From assembly GCF_000455485.1 (NCBI RefSeq), contig NZ_CBQR020000036.1:62001-126000 (forward strand): DNA of 64,000 nucleotides, given 5' to 3'. The position numbers and the translations under genes were made by a program. Below the pieces are notes generated by a model. It did no database searches, was not told where the DNA came from, and was given only the letters and a program-made list of their open reading frames with translations. Positions 15,671 to 24,952 of this stretch are shown one piece after another. Source of the DNA: Gorillibacterium massiliense. Its GTDB lineage: Bacteria > Bacillota > Bacilli > Paenibacillales > NBRC-103111. The first letter of the stretch is position 1. Every line of letters starts with the position of its first letter.

Positions 15671-17530
15671 ATGACAACAGACCAACCAACCACAAGCCAC
15701 GTTCCGGTGTTCGGAAGAAAGCCTTGGGGCATCCCGATTTTGCTGCTGGCGCTGGTGTTGTCCCTCGTCTTGGCGGGATATTCGGTGTGGCGCAGTCAAG
15801 GATCTGCGGGTGTAGGCGGAACCGGCTCCCCGGCTATGAGCAGAGGCTGGGGCGGAAGCCCGGGCGAGAACAGTTCGACAGCAGGAGGCAACGGCGGGAC
15901 GTCAGGCGGTGCAAACCAGGGTATGGCACAGCCACCGATGACCGGAGGCAACACGCAAGAATCAGGGAATGGCGATCAAACGCAGCAGCCAACGGTCTCC
16001 GGCTTCGAGCCAGGTAGCGCAGATCAAGGAAGCTCCAGCCAAAGCCAGGTGCCCCCATCTGACAACGCCAGTAAAAGCAACGGCAGTAAGGGCCAGAGTC
16101 AAGGTCAAAGCCAAGGCTTCCGCGTCGGCAGAGGCGGGCCCGGGATGAACGGGGACGGTGGCGGAGGCGGAGGATTCACTAATGGCGGCCGGCAGTTCGG
16201 CGGCGGAGGATGGTCCTCCGGCACCTCCTATGCTAAGCCTGTCGCCATCGGCAGCGTCGCCTTCTTCGCCATTGCAGCCGTTATCTACGCTCTGCGTCGC
16301 CGGCTGAAGCTTCTACTGATCCGTGTGGGCAGCCACCGAACCGTACTCTGGTTGGTGCTGGGCATCGCCCTGCTACTGCGGATCGCCGCGGCACCTTGGG
16401 TTGGCGGCCACCACGATCTGCAGCTCTTCGAGAACTGGGCGATGTCCGCCGCCAAGGGATTGAAAACCTTTTATCAAAATACCAACAGTGACTATCCTCC
16501 CTTCTACAACGAAGTGCTGTATGTGGTTGGGAAGCTTGCATCGCTGCCTGGCCTCAGCTCGTCCATGACCTTGCTGGTCAAGCTGCCGTCGATCCTGGCG
16601 GATGTGGGCACAGGCTACCTCCTGTTCCGCCTCAGCAGCAAACGACTATCCTATATATCGAGCCTTGGCGTGGCGCTGTTCTACATCTTCAACCCGGCCG
16701 TCTGGATCAATTCCGTCTTCTGGGGACAGGTGGATTCGTTTCTCACGTTCTTCGTGGTGCTGACGGTGATGCTTCTCAGCAAGCGCAGGATGGGTTGGGC
16801 AGGCGCTGTGTTCGCCGCTACAATGCTGATGAAACCGCAGGCGATCATCTACTTCCCCGTATTCCTCTTCGAACTGGTCCGGCTCCGCCAGGTGAAGTAT
16901 TGGCTGGCCGCGGGAGGAGCCGCACTCGCGACGGCTGCGGGCATCCTGCTCCCCTTCAGCCTCCACAATGGGCTGTCATGGCTACCAAAGCTGTATGTCA
17001 ACACGGTGAACGAGTACCCATACGCATCAGTGAACGGCTACAACCTGTACAGCCTCATCGGAGCTAACTACAAGCAGGACTCCACCACCTGGTTCTTGTT
17101 TAGCTACCATACGTGGGGGATGATCTTCATCGTCCTGATCACCGCCTATACCGGCTATCTCTGTTTACGGGCGCGGAACGCCGCCTTTGCTTCAACCGCC
17201 GCACTGCTTCTGATTAGCGGCGTGTTCACCTTATCCGTCAGCATGCATGAGCGATACCTATTCCCGGCGATGGCCTTGGCTCTGTTAGCCTTCGGCAGCC
17301 TGAATGACAAGAGAATGCTATGGCTGAGCGCAGGCTTCAGCGTGACGGTGTTGATCAACACGTATGCGATTCTGTATGCCAAAAACGGTGGGATGGATAT
17401 GCAAAGCTCAAACGGCAGCAGCATGACGATGGTCCTGACTTCCGCGGCGAATGTCCTCCTATTGGTGATCCTCGCTTGGGTCGCCTGGGCCCAAGCACAC
17501 CGCCCCGCAACTGAACCTGAACCGTGCTGA
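15671..17530 (+). CDS. GT-C type membrane glycosyltransferase
   Basis: The 619-residue protein starts with a membrane helix (about 20-40), then a low-complexity Gly/Ser/Gln-rich external segment (about 45-185), then about ten membrane helices. Signatures of polyprenyl-phosphate-dependent GT-C transferases are HHDLQLFENWA, TNSDYPPFYNEVLY, NPAVWINSVFWGQVDSF and MHERYLFPA. The acidic residues in these loops are the likely catalytic and metal-binding positions. It would transfer a sugar from a lipid carrier on the outer face of the membrane. The acceptor is unknown. The G+C content is higher than in the preceding genes. The long Gly-rich insert between the first helix and the catalytic core is unusual. 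Confidence 0.82.
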   Translation: MTTDQPTTSHVPVFGRKPWGIPILLLALVLSLVLAGYSVWRSQGSAGVGGTGSPAMSRGWGGSPGENSSTAGGNGGTSGGANQGMAQPPMTGGNTQESGNGDQTQQPTVSGFEPGSADQGSSSQSQVPPSDNASKSNGSKGQSQGQSQGFRVGRGGPGMNGDGGGGGGFTNGGRQFGGGGWSSGTSYAKPVAIGSVAFFAIAAVIYALRRRLKLLLIRVGSHRTVLWLVLGIALLLRIAAAPWVGGHHDLQLFENWAMSAAKGLKTFYQNTNSDYPPFYNEVLYVVGKLASLPGLSSSMTLLVKLPSILADVGTGYLLFRLSSKRLSYISSLGVALFYIFNPAVWINSVFWGQVDSFLTFFVVLTVMLLSKRRMGWAGAVFAATMLMKPQAIIYFPVFLFELVRLRQVKYWLAAGGAALATAAGILLPFSLHNGLSWLPKLYVNTVNEYPYASVNGYNLYSLIGANYKQDSTTWFLFSYHTWGMIFIVLITAYTGYLCLRARNAAFASTAALLLISGVFTLSVSMHERYLFPAMALALLAFGSLNDKRMLWLSAGFSVTVLINTYAILYAKNGGMDMQSSNGSSMTMVLTSAANVLLLVILAWVAWAQAHRPATEPEPC

Positions 17531-17543
17531 TACGCTCGAATAA

Positions 17544-17577
17544 AAAGAGGCTGCCGATGACGGCAGTCTCTTTTTGT
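17544..17577 (+). terminator. Terminator after the glycosyltransferase gene
   Basis: AAAGAGGCTGCCG (17544-17556) pairs with CGGCAGTCTCTTT (17561-17573) with one mismatch, followed by TT. It lies 13 bases after the stop codon. Confidence 0.88.
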
Positions 17578-17811
17578 GGCCCGATATTGCCCGATATTCG
17601 ATACATCAATTAATGGGGGTATGAGGATGCAGAAAAGGGACAAACAACCTTTTTCGTAGAAACTCTGAATGTCTATGAAAGAAATTTACCAGGTTAGCCC
17701 AATTCTTAATAAATTCTCGAAATGATTTAAACATCCCCGAAATGTTTCTCTTCTATAATGATATATGGGACGATTTTCCAATCGCCACTAATTATAGAAG
17801 GGAATGAAATT

Positions 17812-19929
17812 ATGAGAGATTGGAAGAAAGCTGTGCAAGCTGGCGTTATCGGGGCAGCAATACTGCTGCAAAGTGTACTGACTGTAAACAGCATCAATGC
17901 GGAAGGTGCGTCCGACCCAGCTCCGGTCATTAATCCGACAGGCATATCTAACGGAAAAACAGTGCTGTTCGACAACACGCATGAAGAAACTGCCGGTGCT
18001 GCGGATTGGGTCATTGACGGCGGCTTCTCAGACTTCGGACAAGCACTTGCGGGTCAAGGTTATATGGTCAAGGAATTACGCAAGTCAACGCCGATAACGC
18101 TGACCGACCTGCAGCAGGCGCAAGTATTCGTGATGGCCGAACCGAACGTTCCGCTGAAAACGTCCGAGCAAAGCGCCATTCTCCAATACGTGCAAAATGG
18201 TGGCAGCATCCTGTTCATCGGTGATCATTATAATGCGGACCGCAACCTGAACCGATGGGACGGTTCGGAGACGTTCAACGGCTATCGCCGCGGCGCTTTC
18301 GGCAACCCAACGAAGGGGATGAACAGCGGAGAAGCTTCTTCAGCCGCCATGCAAGACGTGACGAGTACCGACTGGCTGATGACGAACTTCGGACTTCGTT
18401 TCCGTTATAATGCGATCGGCGACGTAACGGCCAACATTGTCGTTTCTTCATCGGAGTCGCTCGGCATCACCTCCGGTGTTTCTACGGTAGCCATGCATGC
18501 CGGTGCGACGCTGGCGATCGGCGATACCCACCACGCCAAAGGCATCGTATACGTACCAGCCAATCCGCCGAAATGGTCAAGCGCCGTAGATCAGGGAGTC
18601 TACAATGGCGGCGGTAGTGCGGAAGGCCCGATGGTAGCTATTGCGAAGAACAGCCTGGGAAAAGCTGCGTTCATCGGCGACTCCTCAGCCGTTGAAGACG
18701 CGACTCCGAAATATAAACGTGAGGACACCGGCGCGACGAAAACGACATATGCCGGTTTCCAGGAGCAGAACGATTCGACGCTGCTCGTAAATCTTGTCAA
18801 TTGGCTTGCCAAGCAAGAAAGTTATACAAGCTTCGATGGCATCAGCGGCTTTACGGAAGATCAGCCAACTCAGCTGCTCAGCATGGAGACCCCAGCCAAC
18901 TCGACCGAACCGCAACAGGAGCCGTGGTCGACTCCGCCGTCCGGTTATTTATGGTATGATTCTTCTACATTCAAGCCCGGCTCCTATGGCTATAGCTCCG
19001 GTCAATCTGGTGGCGGTGGGACGGCATCATTCTCGGAAATGTTCGAAACCGGCTCGAAGACGTCTTACACATCGGGCAACGTGACACTCGCGTCGGGCTC
19101 ATGGTATTTCGACGATGCCCTTATAGGGAATTTGTCCACTGATGTCAAAGATGGCACACAGGCGGCACGCATCAAGTCCGCCGGCGCGATCTCGATGAAC
19201 TTCGACGTTTCAGGCTCCTCCCAAGTGCAGCTGTCCATCGCCAACTTCGGATCGGATACCGGCGCCACCTGGAAGCTGCAAAAGTCAACGGACGGTGGTT
19301 CCACCTGGATCGACGTGACCAGTGCCACAACATGCACTTCAACACTCACTCAACAAACGATTACGGTAGGGGCAACAGGAAATGTTCGTTTTAAAGTCGT
19401 TGTTGCCGGCACCTCAGGCAGCCGTATCGACGTGGACGATTTTCAGATCGTTAGTGCTGGATCTGGCTCTGGGTCAGGATCAGGGTCCGGGACTGCAACG
19501 ATGTCCGAAACCTATGAATCAGGTACCAAAAGCACCTATACGGCAGGTAATGTAACACTCGCGTCGGGCTCATGGTATTTCGACGATGCCCTCATGGGAA
19601 ATTTGTCCACTGATGTCAAAGATGGCACACAGGCGGCACGCATCAAGTCCGCCGGCGCCATCTCGATGAATTTCGACGTTTCAGGTGCCTCCCAAGTGCA
19701 GCTGTCCATCGCCAACTTCGGATCGGATACCGGTGCCACCTGGAAGCTGCAAAAGTCAACGGACGGCGGTTCCACCTGGATCGACGTGACCAGCGCCACA
19801 ACATGCACGTCCACACTCACTCAACAAACGATTACGGTAGGGGCAACAGGCAATGTTCGTTTTAAAGTCGTTGTTGCCGGTACTTCCGGCAGCCGTATCG
19901 ACGTGGACGATTTTCAAGTTATGAACTAA
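17812..19929 (+). CDS. Secreted protein with duplicated C-terminal beta domains
   Basis: The ATG at 17812 follows AAGGGAATG; a frame extension to 17758 lies over the promoter region. The 705-residue product has a signal peptide (MRDWKKAVQAGVIGAAILLQ, then a cut near AEGAS). Residues 40-360 look like a class I glutaminase-like alpha/beta domain: VLFDNTHEETAGAADWV, then QNGGSILFIGDHYNADRN, AIGDTHHAKG and FIGDSSAVED. Two copies of a ~140-residue beta domain follow (about 408-545 and 565-705), joined by a Ser-Gly linker. Each copy carries SWYFDDALIGNLSTDVKDG and DVDDFQ. Similar domains occur in secreted nucleases. An enzymatic role is not shown; binding to a surface or polymer is likely for the repeats. 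Confidence 0.8.
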   Translation: MRDWKKAVQAGVIGAAILLQSVLTVNSINAEGASDPAPVINPTGISNGKTVLFDNTHEETAGAADWVIDGGFSDFGQALAGQGYMVKELRKSTPITLTDLQQAQVFVMAEPNVPLKTSEQSAILQYVQNGGSILFIGDHYNADRNLNRWDGSETFNGYRRGAFGNPTKGMNSGEASSAAMQDVTSTDWLMTNFGLRFRYNAIGDVTANIVVSSSESLGITSGVSTVAMHAGATLAIGDTHHAKGIVYVPANPPKWSSAVDQGVYNGGGSAEGPMVAIAKNSLGKAAFIGDSSAVEDATPKYKREDTGATKTTYAGFQEQNDSTLLVNLVNWLAKQESYTSFDGISGFTEDQPTQLLSMETPANSTEPQQEPWSTPPSGYLWYDSSTFKPGSYGYSSGQSGGGGTASFSEMFETGSKTSYTSGNVTLASGSWYFDDALIGNLSTDVKDGTQAARIKSAGAISMNFDVSGSSQVQLSIANFGSDTGATWKLQKSTDGGSTWIDVTSATTCTSTLTQQTITVGATGNVRFKVVVAGTSGSRIDVDDFQIVSAGSGSGSGSGSGTATMSETYESGTKSTYTAGNVTLASGSWYFDDALMGNLSTDVKDGTQAARIKSAGAISMNFDVSGASQVQLSIANFGSDTGATWKLQKSTDGGSTWIDVTSATTCTSTLTQQTITVGATGNVRFKVVVAGTSGSRIDVDDFQVMN
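19033..19460 (+). repeat. Tandem domain repeat, copy A
   Basis: This copy is repeated 471 bases downstream. From about 19085 on, the two copies are almost identical in DNA, including synonymous positions, while the first 50 bases differ more. That pattern points to recent duplication or gene conversion. Confidence 0.92.
19504..19929 (+). repeat. Tandem domain repeat, copy B
   Basis: Second copy, offset by 471 bases from copy A and ending at the stop codon. A GGATCTGGCTCTGGGTCAGG-type Ser-Gly linker separates the two. Confidence 0.92.
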
Positions 19930-19958
19930 TCGTTTTCTCAATCGCTCCTATACCCCGT

Positions 19959-20000
19959 AAACCACCAGTCTCGTTCATCCGAACGCAGCTGGTGGTTTTC
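19959..20000 (+). terminator. Terminator after the secreted protein gene
   Basis: AAACCACCAG (19959-19968) pairs with CTGGTGGTTT (19989-19998); an inner CGTTC/GAACG stem extends it. T residues follow. Confidence 0.85.
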
Positions 20001-20057
20001 TTATTCAATTGAATCAGCCTAACTGGTGTGGCAAGAGCATAAGTACTTACATTGTCG

Positions 20058-20084
20058 TTGAAGGACACAAATTAACCAACATTG
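20058..20084 (+). repeat. 27-bp dispersed repeat, copy 1
   Basis: This 27-bp sequence recurs at 48165-48191 with one mismatch, in the same orientation. Both lie in intergenic DNA. No gene or terminator explains it. The rest of 20001-20293 holds only the promoter region of the next operon. Confidence 0.7.
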
Positions 20085-20293
20085 AAGGTAAAAAGAGCGT
20101 CGGTAGAATTATCCATTAAGTGAAGTAGGCCTAAATCGTCTTCAGCTATAACCTGAAACTAAGGCACCTTCTTTTCGTATCTGAAACAAGATGCATTTTC
20201 CCATTAATTTCTATACTTTACAAAACGTTAATATTCCGCGAATACTCACTTGATAAAATATGGAACAGATGAGAATGAGAGGTGTAAAGACGA

Positions 20294-21898
20294 ATGAGGG
20301 GACTGGCACCCAAGGCTCGCAAGTTTCACATGATTCGTTTTATGGCAAGCATACTCGCCCTGATCTTAGTTTTATCCGCGCTAGCGGGTTGCAAAAGCTC
20401 GGATGGAGGAAAGACGTTCACGATCCTGTCCGGTTCCGAGAACAAGGCGCTGGAGCCAATCGTCGCGAAAATCGTGAAGGACGAGGGGTACAACGTGCAA
20501 TTCGAGTACAAAGGCTCGATCGACAGCATGAGCTTGCTGCAGACGGAGTCGGACCGCTTCGATGCCGTTTGGCTCGCATCGCGGTTTTGGATCGACCTCG
20601 GCGACAAGGACAAAAAGGTGAAATATGCCAAGTCTGTCATGACGTCCCCGATCGCGTTTGGCATTACGAAATCGAAGGCGGAGAAACTCGGATTCGTTGG
20701 TCGGGAAGTGAAAATCCGAGACATCCAGAAGGCAGTCATCGACAAGAAGCTGCGCTTCATGATGACGTCGGCGACCCAATCGAACTCCGGCTTGAGTGCA
20801 TACCTCGGCTTTTTACACGCGTTCCTGAATAAGGATCAAGCCGTCACCAAGGAAGACCTGCAGAACGAGGACCTTCGCGGGCAAGTGAAGCAGCTGCTCC
20901 AAGGGGTCAACCGCAGCTCCGGAAGCTCGGGTTGGTTGAAAGACCTATTCCTGAAGGGCGACGGTTCCTATAACGCGATGGTGAATTATGAAGCGGTGCT
21001 CATCGAGACGAACCAAGAACTCGTCAAAGAAGGCAAAGAGCCGCTCTATATCGTCTATCCGGTCGATGGCCTCAGCATCGCGGACTTTACGCTTGGGTAC
21101 ATCGACAACGGAGACAAGGATAAAGAAGCGTTTTTTCGAAAATTACAAGACGCGTTGCTCGCGGAGCCGGCGCAGAAGGAAATCGGCGCGCTCGGGCGGC
21201 GAACAGGGTTCGGCGGCGTCGTGAGCAGCGTGGATCCGAAGGTGTTTAATCCGGATTGGGGCATCGATCTGAACCGGCCGATCTCACCGATCCCGTTCCC
21301 GAGTACCGACGTCGTGCTCGAAGCGATGAACTTGTACCAGACAGCGCTCAAGAAGCCGAGCTACACCGTGTACGTGCTCGATTATTCCGGGAGCATGGCC
21401 GAGAATGGTGAGCAGCAACTGAAGAAAGCGATGCGCACAATCCTGAACCAGCAGGAAGCAAGTAAATACTTGCTTCAGAGCTCGAAGGAGGACGTCGTAA
21501 CGGCCATTCCGTTCAGCGACCACGTCATCGACGTCTGGGAAGCCAATCGTCTCGAGGATTACGACGATCTGCTCGGCAAAATAGAGAATTTGGCTGCGGG
21601 CGGAGGCACCGATATTTATACCGCTTCCGTCAAAGCGCTTGAGCAAATCAAAGGCGTTGACGCAGAAAAATACAACATCGCCGTCATCCTGATGACGGAC
21701 GGCAAGTCGGACGGCTCATACGAAAAGTTCGAGCGATTGTACGGCGCACTCGGCCGTGACGTTCCGGTGTTCCCAATCATGTTCGGCGACGCTTCGGAAG
21801 ATCAGCTCGTCAGACTCTCCGACCTGACGCGAGGCAAACTGTTCGACGGCACGAAGGACTTGATCAGCGCCTTCAAGGAAGCGAAAGGATACAATTAA
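20294..21898 (+). CDS. Lipoprotein with solute-binding and vWA domains
   Basis: The 534-residue product begins with a lipoprotein signal (LSALAGC, lipid-modified C33). Residues 40-310 look like a periplasmic-binding-protein type II fold (TFTILSGSENKALEPIV, then YKGSIDSMSLLQ and TSATQSNSGLSAYLGF). Residues 355-530 form a von Willebrand factor A domain with MIDAS residues in LDYSGSM, GGGTDIY and LMTDGKSDG. It is the first gene of a four-gene operon with xpaC, a second binding-protein-like gene and telA. Proteins of this set are described in Ter/TelA-linked stress response gene clusters. It probably acts at the outer face of the membrane, with the vWA domain binding a partner through a metal ion. 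Confidence 0.82.
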   Translation: MRGLAPKARKFHMIRFMASILALILVLSALAGCKSSDGGKTFTILSGSENKALEPIVAKIVKDEGYNVQFEYKGSIDSMSLLQTESDRFDAVWLASRFWIDLGDKDKKVKYAKSVMTSPIAFGITKSKAEKLGFVGREVKIRDIQKAVIDKKLRFMMTSATQSNSGLSAYLGFLHAFLNKDQAVTKEDLQNEDLRGQVKQLLQGVNRSSGSSGWLKDLFLKGDGSYNAMVNYEAVLIETNQELVKEGKEPLYIVYPVDGLSIADFTLGYIDNGDKDKEAFFRKLQDALLAEPAQKEIGALGRRTGFGGVVSSVDPKVFNPDWGIDLNRPISPIPFPSTDVVLEAMNLYQTALKKPSYTVYVLDYSGSMAENGEQQLKKAMRTILNQQEASKYLLQSSKEDVVTAIPFSDHVIDVWEANRLEDYDDLLGKIENLAAGGGTDIYTASVKALEQIKGVDAEKYNIAVILMTDGKSDGSYEKFERLYGALGRDVPVFPIMFGDASEDQLVRLSDLTRGKLFDGTKDLISAFKEAKGYN

Positions 21899-21917
21899 GA
21901 GAGGAGGAGCGGTCCAC

Positions 21918-22523
21918 ATGCAAACGTTAAAAGGGATTTTAGCCGGACTGCTCGGAGCAGGGGTCATCCTCCTCTTTCTTTTCGGCATCCGCGCTTCGTT
22001 CTGGCTTTCGTTCGCGTCAGGAGCCGCAGTATACGGTGCGGTACTGCTCATTTGGCGCAATAAGCCGATTGCTTCTTTACCGCTGTCGCTTGACGAAACA
22101 TCTATCGATTTCTATAAGCGGACGATCGAGGAAGGCCGCATTCACGTCAAGGCGATCAAGAGCTACATACCGCTTACAGGCGATCCGGCTGTACAAGTGA
22201 AAATTAAGAAAATCGCCGACATCTCCGACCGCATCTTCGAGGTCCTGGAACAGAAGCCGCAAAGCGTGAAGATCATCCGTCAATATTTTACATACGATTT
22301 GGAATCGACAAGCAAAATTCTGAACAAGTACACGGAGCTTAAGCGCAAGGGGCTGACTGACCCGGAGGTGATCGAAATCATCGCCAGAACCGAGAGCCAG
22401 CTGGATCTAATCGCTGATTTGTTCGAGAAGAAGCTGAAAAAGCTCGTTTCCGATGATGTGCTCGATCTGGACGTCGAGCTGGATATGTTGCAACAGATGT
22501 TGAAAACGGAGGGGATGCAGTGA
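21918..22523 (+). CDS. xpaC: XpaC-like protein
   Basis: The 201-residue protein has two N-terminal membrane helices (about 7-24 and 28-46) and a cytosolic helical domain. It matches the XpaC family, named for 5-bromo-4-chloroindolyl phosphate hydrolysis. Ends with LDVELDMLQQMLKTEG. AGAGAGGAGGAG precedes the ATG. It overlaps the next gene by four bases (ATGA-type junction at 22520), a sign of translational coupling. XpaC and TelA genes are neighbours in many Firmicutes, where they are tied to envelope or toxic-anion stress. The true biochemical role is unknown. Confidence 0.85.
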   Translation: MQTLKGILAGLLGAGVILLFLFGIRASFWLSFASGAAVYGAVLLIWRNKPIASLPLSLDETSIDFYKRTIEEGRIHVKAIKSYIPLTGDPAVQVKIKKIADISDRIFEVLEQKPQSVKIIRQYFTYDLESTSKILNKYTELKRKGLTDPEVIEIIARTESQLDLIADLFEKKLKKLVSDDVLDLDVELDMLQQMLKTEGMQ

Positions 22524-23611
22524 ACGGGAGGAAGCTGGGCATTATCGTCGGAATCCTCATCCTGGTTGCCGTAGCGATCATCGCTTTTGTCGCGAGCAAA
22601 GGAGCCGGCGGGTCCAAGGGGAACATTACCGCGACCGGATATCTGGGCGGAGAAAAAGCCGGGTTGTTTGACGACGAAGAGATCATTCGCATTTTGAAAG
22701 AAAAATACGGAATTACAGTCGATTGGAAAAAGGCGGGCAGCATCGACATGGTTAAATCGTACGCTCCGGGACCTGACTTCCTGTTCCCGTCTAACCAGGT
22801 GGCCCTCGAGATTTTCAAGAACGGGCATGCGGGAGACGTTCGATCGAGTGAAATCATCTTCAACTCTCCGATCGTGTTCTACACGTGGGACCGGATCGCA
22901 GACGCTCTGACCGCGCAAAAGATTGTCCACAAGGAAGGTGACACCTATTTCGCAGATACGCAGGCGCTCCTGCAGGTCGTCACCGACGGGAAAACCTGGG
23001 ACGAACTCGGGGCGAACGCCGATCACCCGTCATCGAAGCTGTATGGCAAGGCAACGATTATCTCGACTGACCTGACGAAATCGAACTCGGGCAACCAATT
23101 TGCCGGGCTATACGCGAATCTGATCAGCGGAGGTATCGCGAACGAGAGCAATATCGGCAGCGCGCTGCCACGGGTCAAAGCGTTCTTTGAAGGTCTCGGG
23201 TATTTGGAGCCGTCATCGGGAGATCTGTTCGAGCAATATTTGAAAACGGGGATGGGAGCCAAACCGATCATTGTCGGCTATGAGAACCAAATGATTGAGT
23301 TCGCACAGCAAAATCCACAAGTTTGGGGCCAAGTGAAGGACAGGATGCGCATCCTCTATCCTGAACCGACGGTATGGAGTTCCCATCCGCTGATCGCGCT
23401 TACGCCTAACGGCGAGAAACTGCTTGCAGCGCTTAAGGATCCGAAGATCCAAGAGCTCGCTTGGAAGAAGCACGGGTTCCGCTCCGGCCTCACAGAAATC
23501 CAAAATGACACGAAAGCGCTCGGCATCACGGGCATCCCGGAAACGATCGATGCGGTCATTTCGATGCCGACGGCCGCGATCATGGACCGCATTATTGGAG
23601 ATTTGCAATAA
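22520..23611 (+). CDS. Membrane-anchored solute-binding-like protein
   Basis: The 363-residue protein has one N-terminal membrane helix (LGIIVGILILVAVAIIAFVA) and an extracytoplasmic domain. It resembles the binding-protein half of the operon's first gene: both have a GSID motif early on and a TKSNSGNQFAGLYA / TQSNSGLSAYLGF segment. The two are probably old paralogues. It starts GTG and overlaps the xpaC stop by four bases, so the two should be made together. No ABC permease or ATPase gene is nearby, which argues against a classic transport role. Confidence 0.8.
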   Translation: MNGRKLGIIVGILILVAVAIIAFVASKGAGGSKGNITATGYLGGEKAGLFDDEEIIRILKEKYGITVDWKKAGSIDMVKSYAPGPDFLFPSNQVALEIFKNGHAGDVRSSEIIFNSPIVFYTWDRIADALTAQKIVHKEGDTYFADTQALLQVVTDGKTWDELGANADHPSSKLYGKATIISTDLTKSNSGNQFAGLYANLISGGIANESNIGSALPRVKAFFEGLGYLEPSSGDLFEQYLKTGMGAKPIIVGYENQMIEFAQQNPQVWGQVKDRMRILYPEPTVWSSHPLIALTPNGEKLLAALKDPKIQELAWKKHGFRSGLTEIQNDTKALGITGIPETIDAVISMPTAAIMDRIIGDLQ

Positions 23612-23636
23612 CCTATTCCAAGGAGGAGTCATTCAA

Positions 23637-24719
23637 ATGACGGAACTGCAGACGGTAACGGAAAACGCGGGTTTGACCCCAGAGCAAGTGGAGAAAGCGA
23701 AAGCGATTGCGGCAAGTCTGGACTTGGCGGACCCGCAAGCAGTCACTTATTATGGCGCAGGTGTGCAGAAGGAGCTGAGCTCCTTCTCGGATAAAGTGCT
23801 GGAGCATGTCACGATGAAGGATTCTGGAGCCGCCGGCGAAATTTTGACCGACCTGAGCTTGAAGCTGAAGGGACTCGACGTCGACAGCCTGTCGGATAAC
23901 AAGGGGGGCTTCATCTCCAAGTTGTTCCGGTCGTTCGCGAGTAAAATCGAGAAGTTCATCGGCCAATACCGGGAAATCAACGCTTACGTCGAACAGATCT
24001 CGGTGAAGCTGGAAAAAACGAACCACACGCTGATGAAAGAAACGATGACGCTACAAGAGCTGTTCGACCGCAACGCGGGCTACTATCAAGAACTGTCCGT
24101 CTTTATCGAAGCGGGGGAAATGAAACTCAAAGAGCTGCGAGAAACCGTGCTACCCGAAATGGAGAAGAAAGCAAAGGAGTCCGGTGACCAACTAGCTTTG
24201 CAACAATTCACCGATTTGGTGAGCGCGGCGAACCGATTCGAGAAGAAGCTGTATGACTTGAAACTGTCGCAGACAATTTCGCTGCAAGCCGCGCCGCAAA
24301 TCCGCCTGATCCAGTCGAACAACCAAGTGCTTTCGGACAAGATCCAAAGCTCCATTTTGAACACAATTCCGATCTGGAAGCAGCAAATCATTATCGCGAT
24401 CAGCCTATTCCGTCAGAACGAAGCGTTGAAGCTCCAGCAGGAAGTGACGAAGACGACAAATGACATGCTGCTGAAAAATGCGCAAATGATGAAGCAAGGC
24501 ACGCTTGAGATCGCCAAGGAAAGCGAGAAGGGCATCGTCGAAATTGAGACGCTGAAGAAAACGCACCAGGATTTAATCTCCACGCTAGAGGAGACGATCC
24601 GAATTCAGCGCGACGGCCAGACGCAGCGCAAATCCGCAGAAGAAGAAATGGTTAAGATGAAAGAGGAGCTTCGTGCGAAGGTGCTGGCGTTCGCTGAGGA
24701 AGAGCGCAGAATAGGCTAA
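23637..24719 (+). CDS. telA: TelA / toxic-anion-resistance family protein
   Basis: The ATG at 23637 has AGGAGGAG 8 bases upstream and gives a 360-residue protein; an upstream extension overlaps the preceding gene and is unlikely. The sequence is nearly all alpha-helical with long coiled-coil stretches, and matches the TelA (KlaA / YceH) family: FIGQYREINAYVEQISVKL, then DRNAGYYQELSVFIEAGE and IWKQQIIIAISLFRQNEALK. It is the last gene of the operon. TelA-family proteins are linked to tellurite and cell-envelope stress resistance in other bacteria; the mechanism is not known. Confidence 0.9.
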   Translation: MTELQTVTENAGLTPEQVEKAKAIAASLDLADPQAVTYYGAGVQKELSSFSDKVLEHVTMKDSGAAGEILTDLSLKLKGLDVDSLSDNKGGFISKLFRSFASKIEKFIGQYREINAYVEQISVKLEKTNHTLMKETMTLQELFDRNAGYYQELSVFIEAGEMKLKELRETVLPEMEKKAKESGDQLALQQFTDLVSAANRFEKKLYDLKLSQTISLQAAPQIRLIQSNNQVLSDKIQSSILNTIPIWKQQIIIAISLFRQNEALKLQQEVTKTTNDMLLKNAQMMKQGTLEIAKESEKGIVEIETLKKTHQDLISTLEETIRIQRDGQTQRKSAEEEMVKMKEELRAKVLAFAEEERRIG

Positions 24720-24809
24720 TGGCTCAGGAAGCTTTTGGGCAACAACTTCACTAGTTTAAGAGCAAGCCGCTAATGATGTTCAGAGCTAACGGATACAATA
24801 GGACGATTT

Positions 24810-24838
24810 AGCCTGCCGGAATAATCCGGCAGGCTGTT
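24810..24838 (+). terminator. Terminator after telA
   Basis: AGCCTGCCGGA (24810-24820) pairs perfectly with TCCGGCAGGCT (24825-24835) around ATAA, followed by GTTTG. The T-run is short. Confidence 0.8.
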
Positions 24839-24952
24839 TGACTAACGGGCAGGTTAGTGAAACTAAACAATTTTTCTAACGTATAATCATTTAGCCTAAT
24901 TTTTCCAATATGGCTCAGGCAGAGGTGAACTTGACTGGAGCATTTATTTGAC

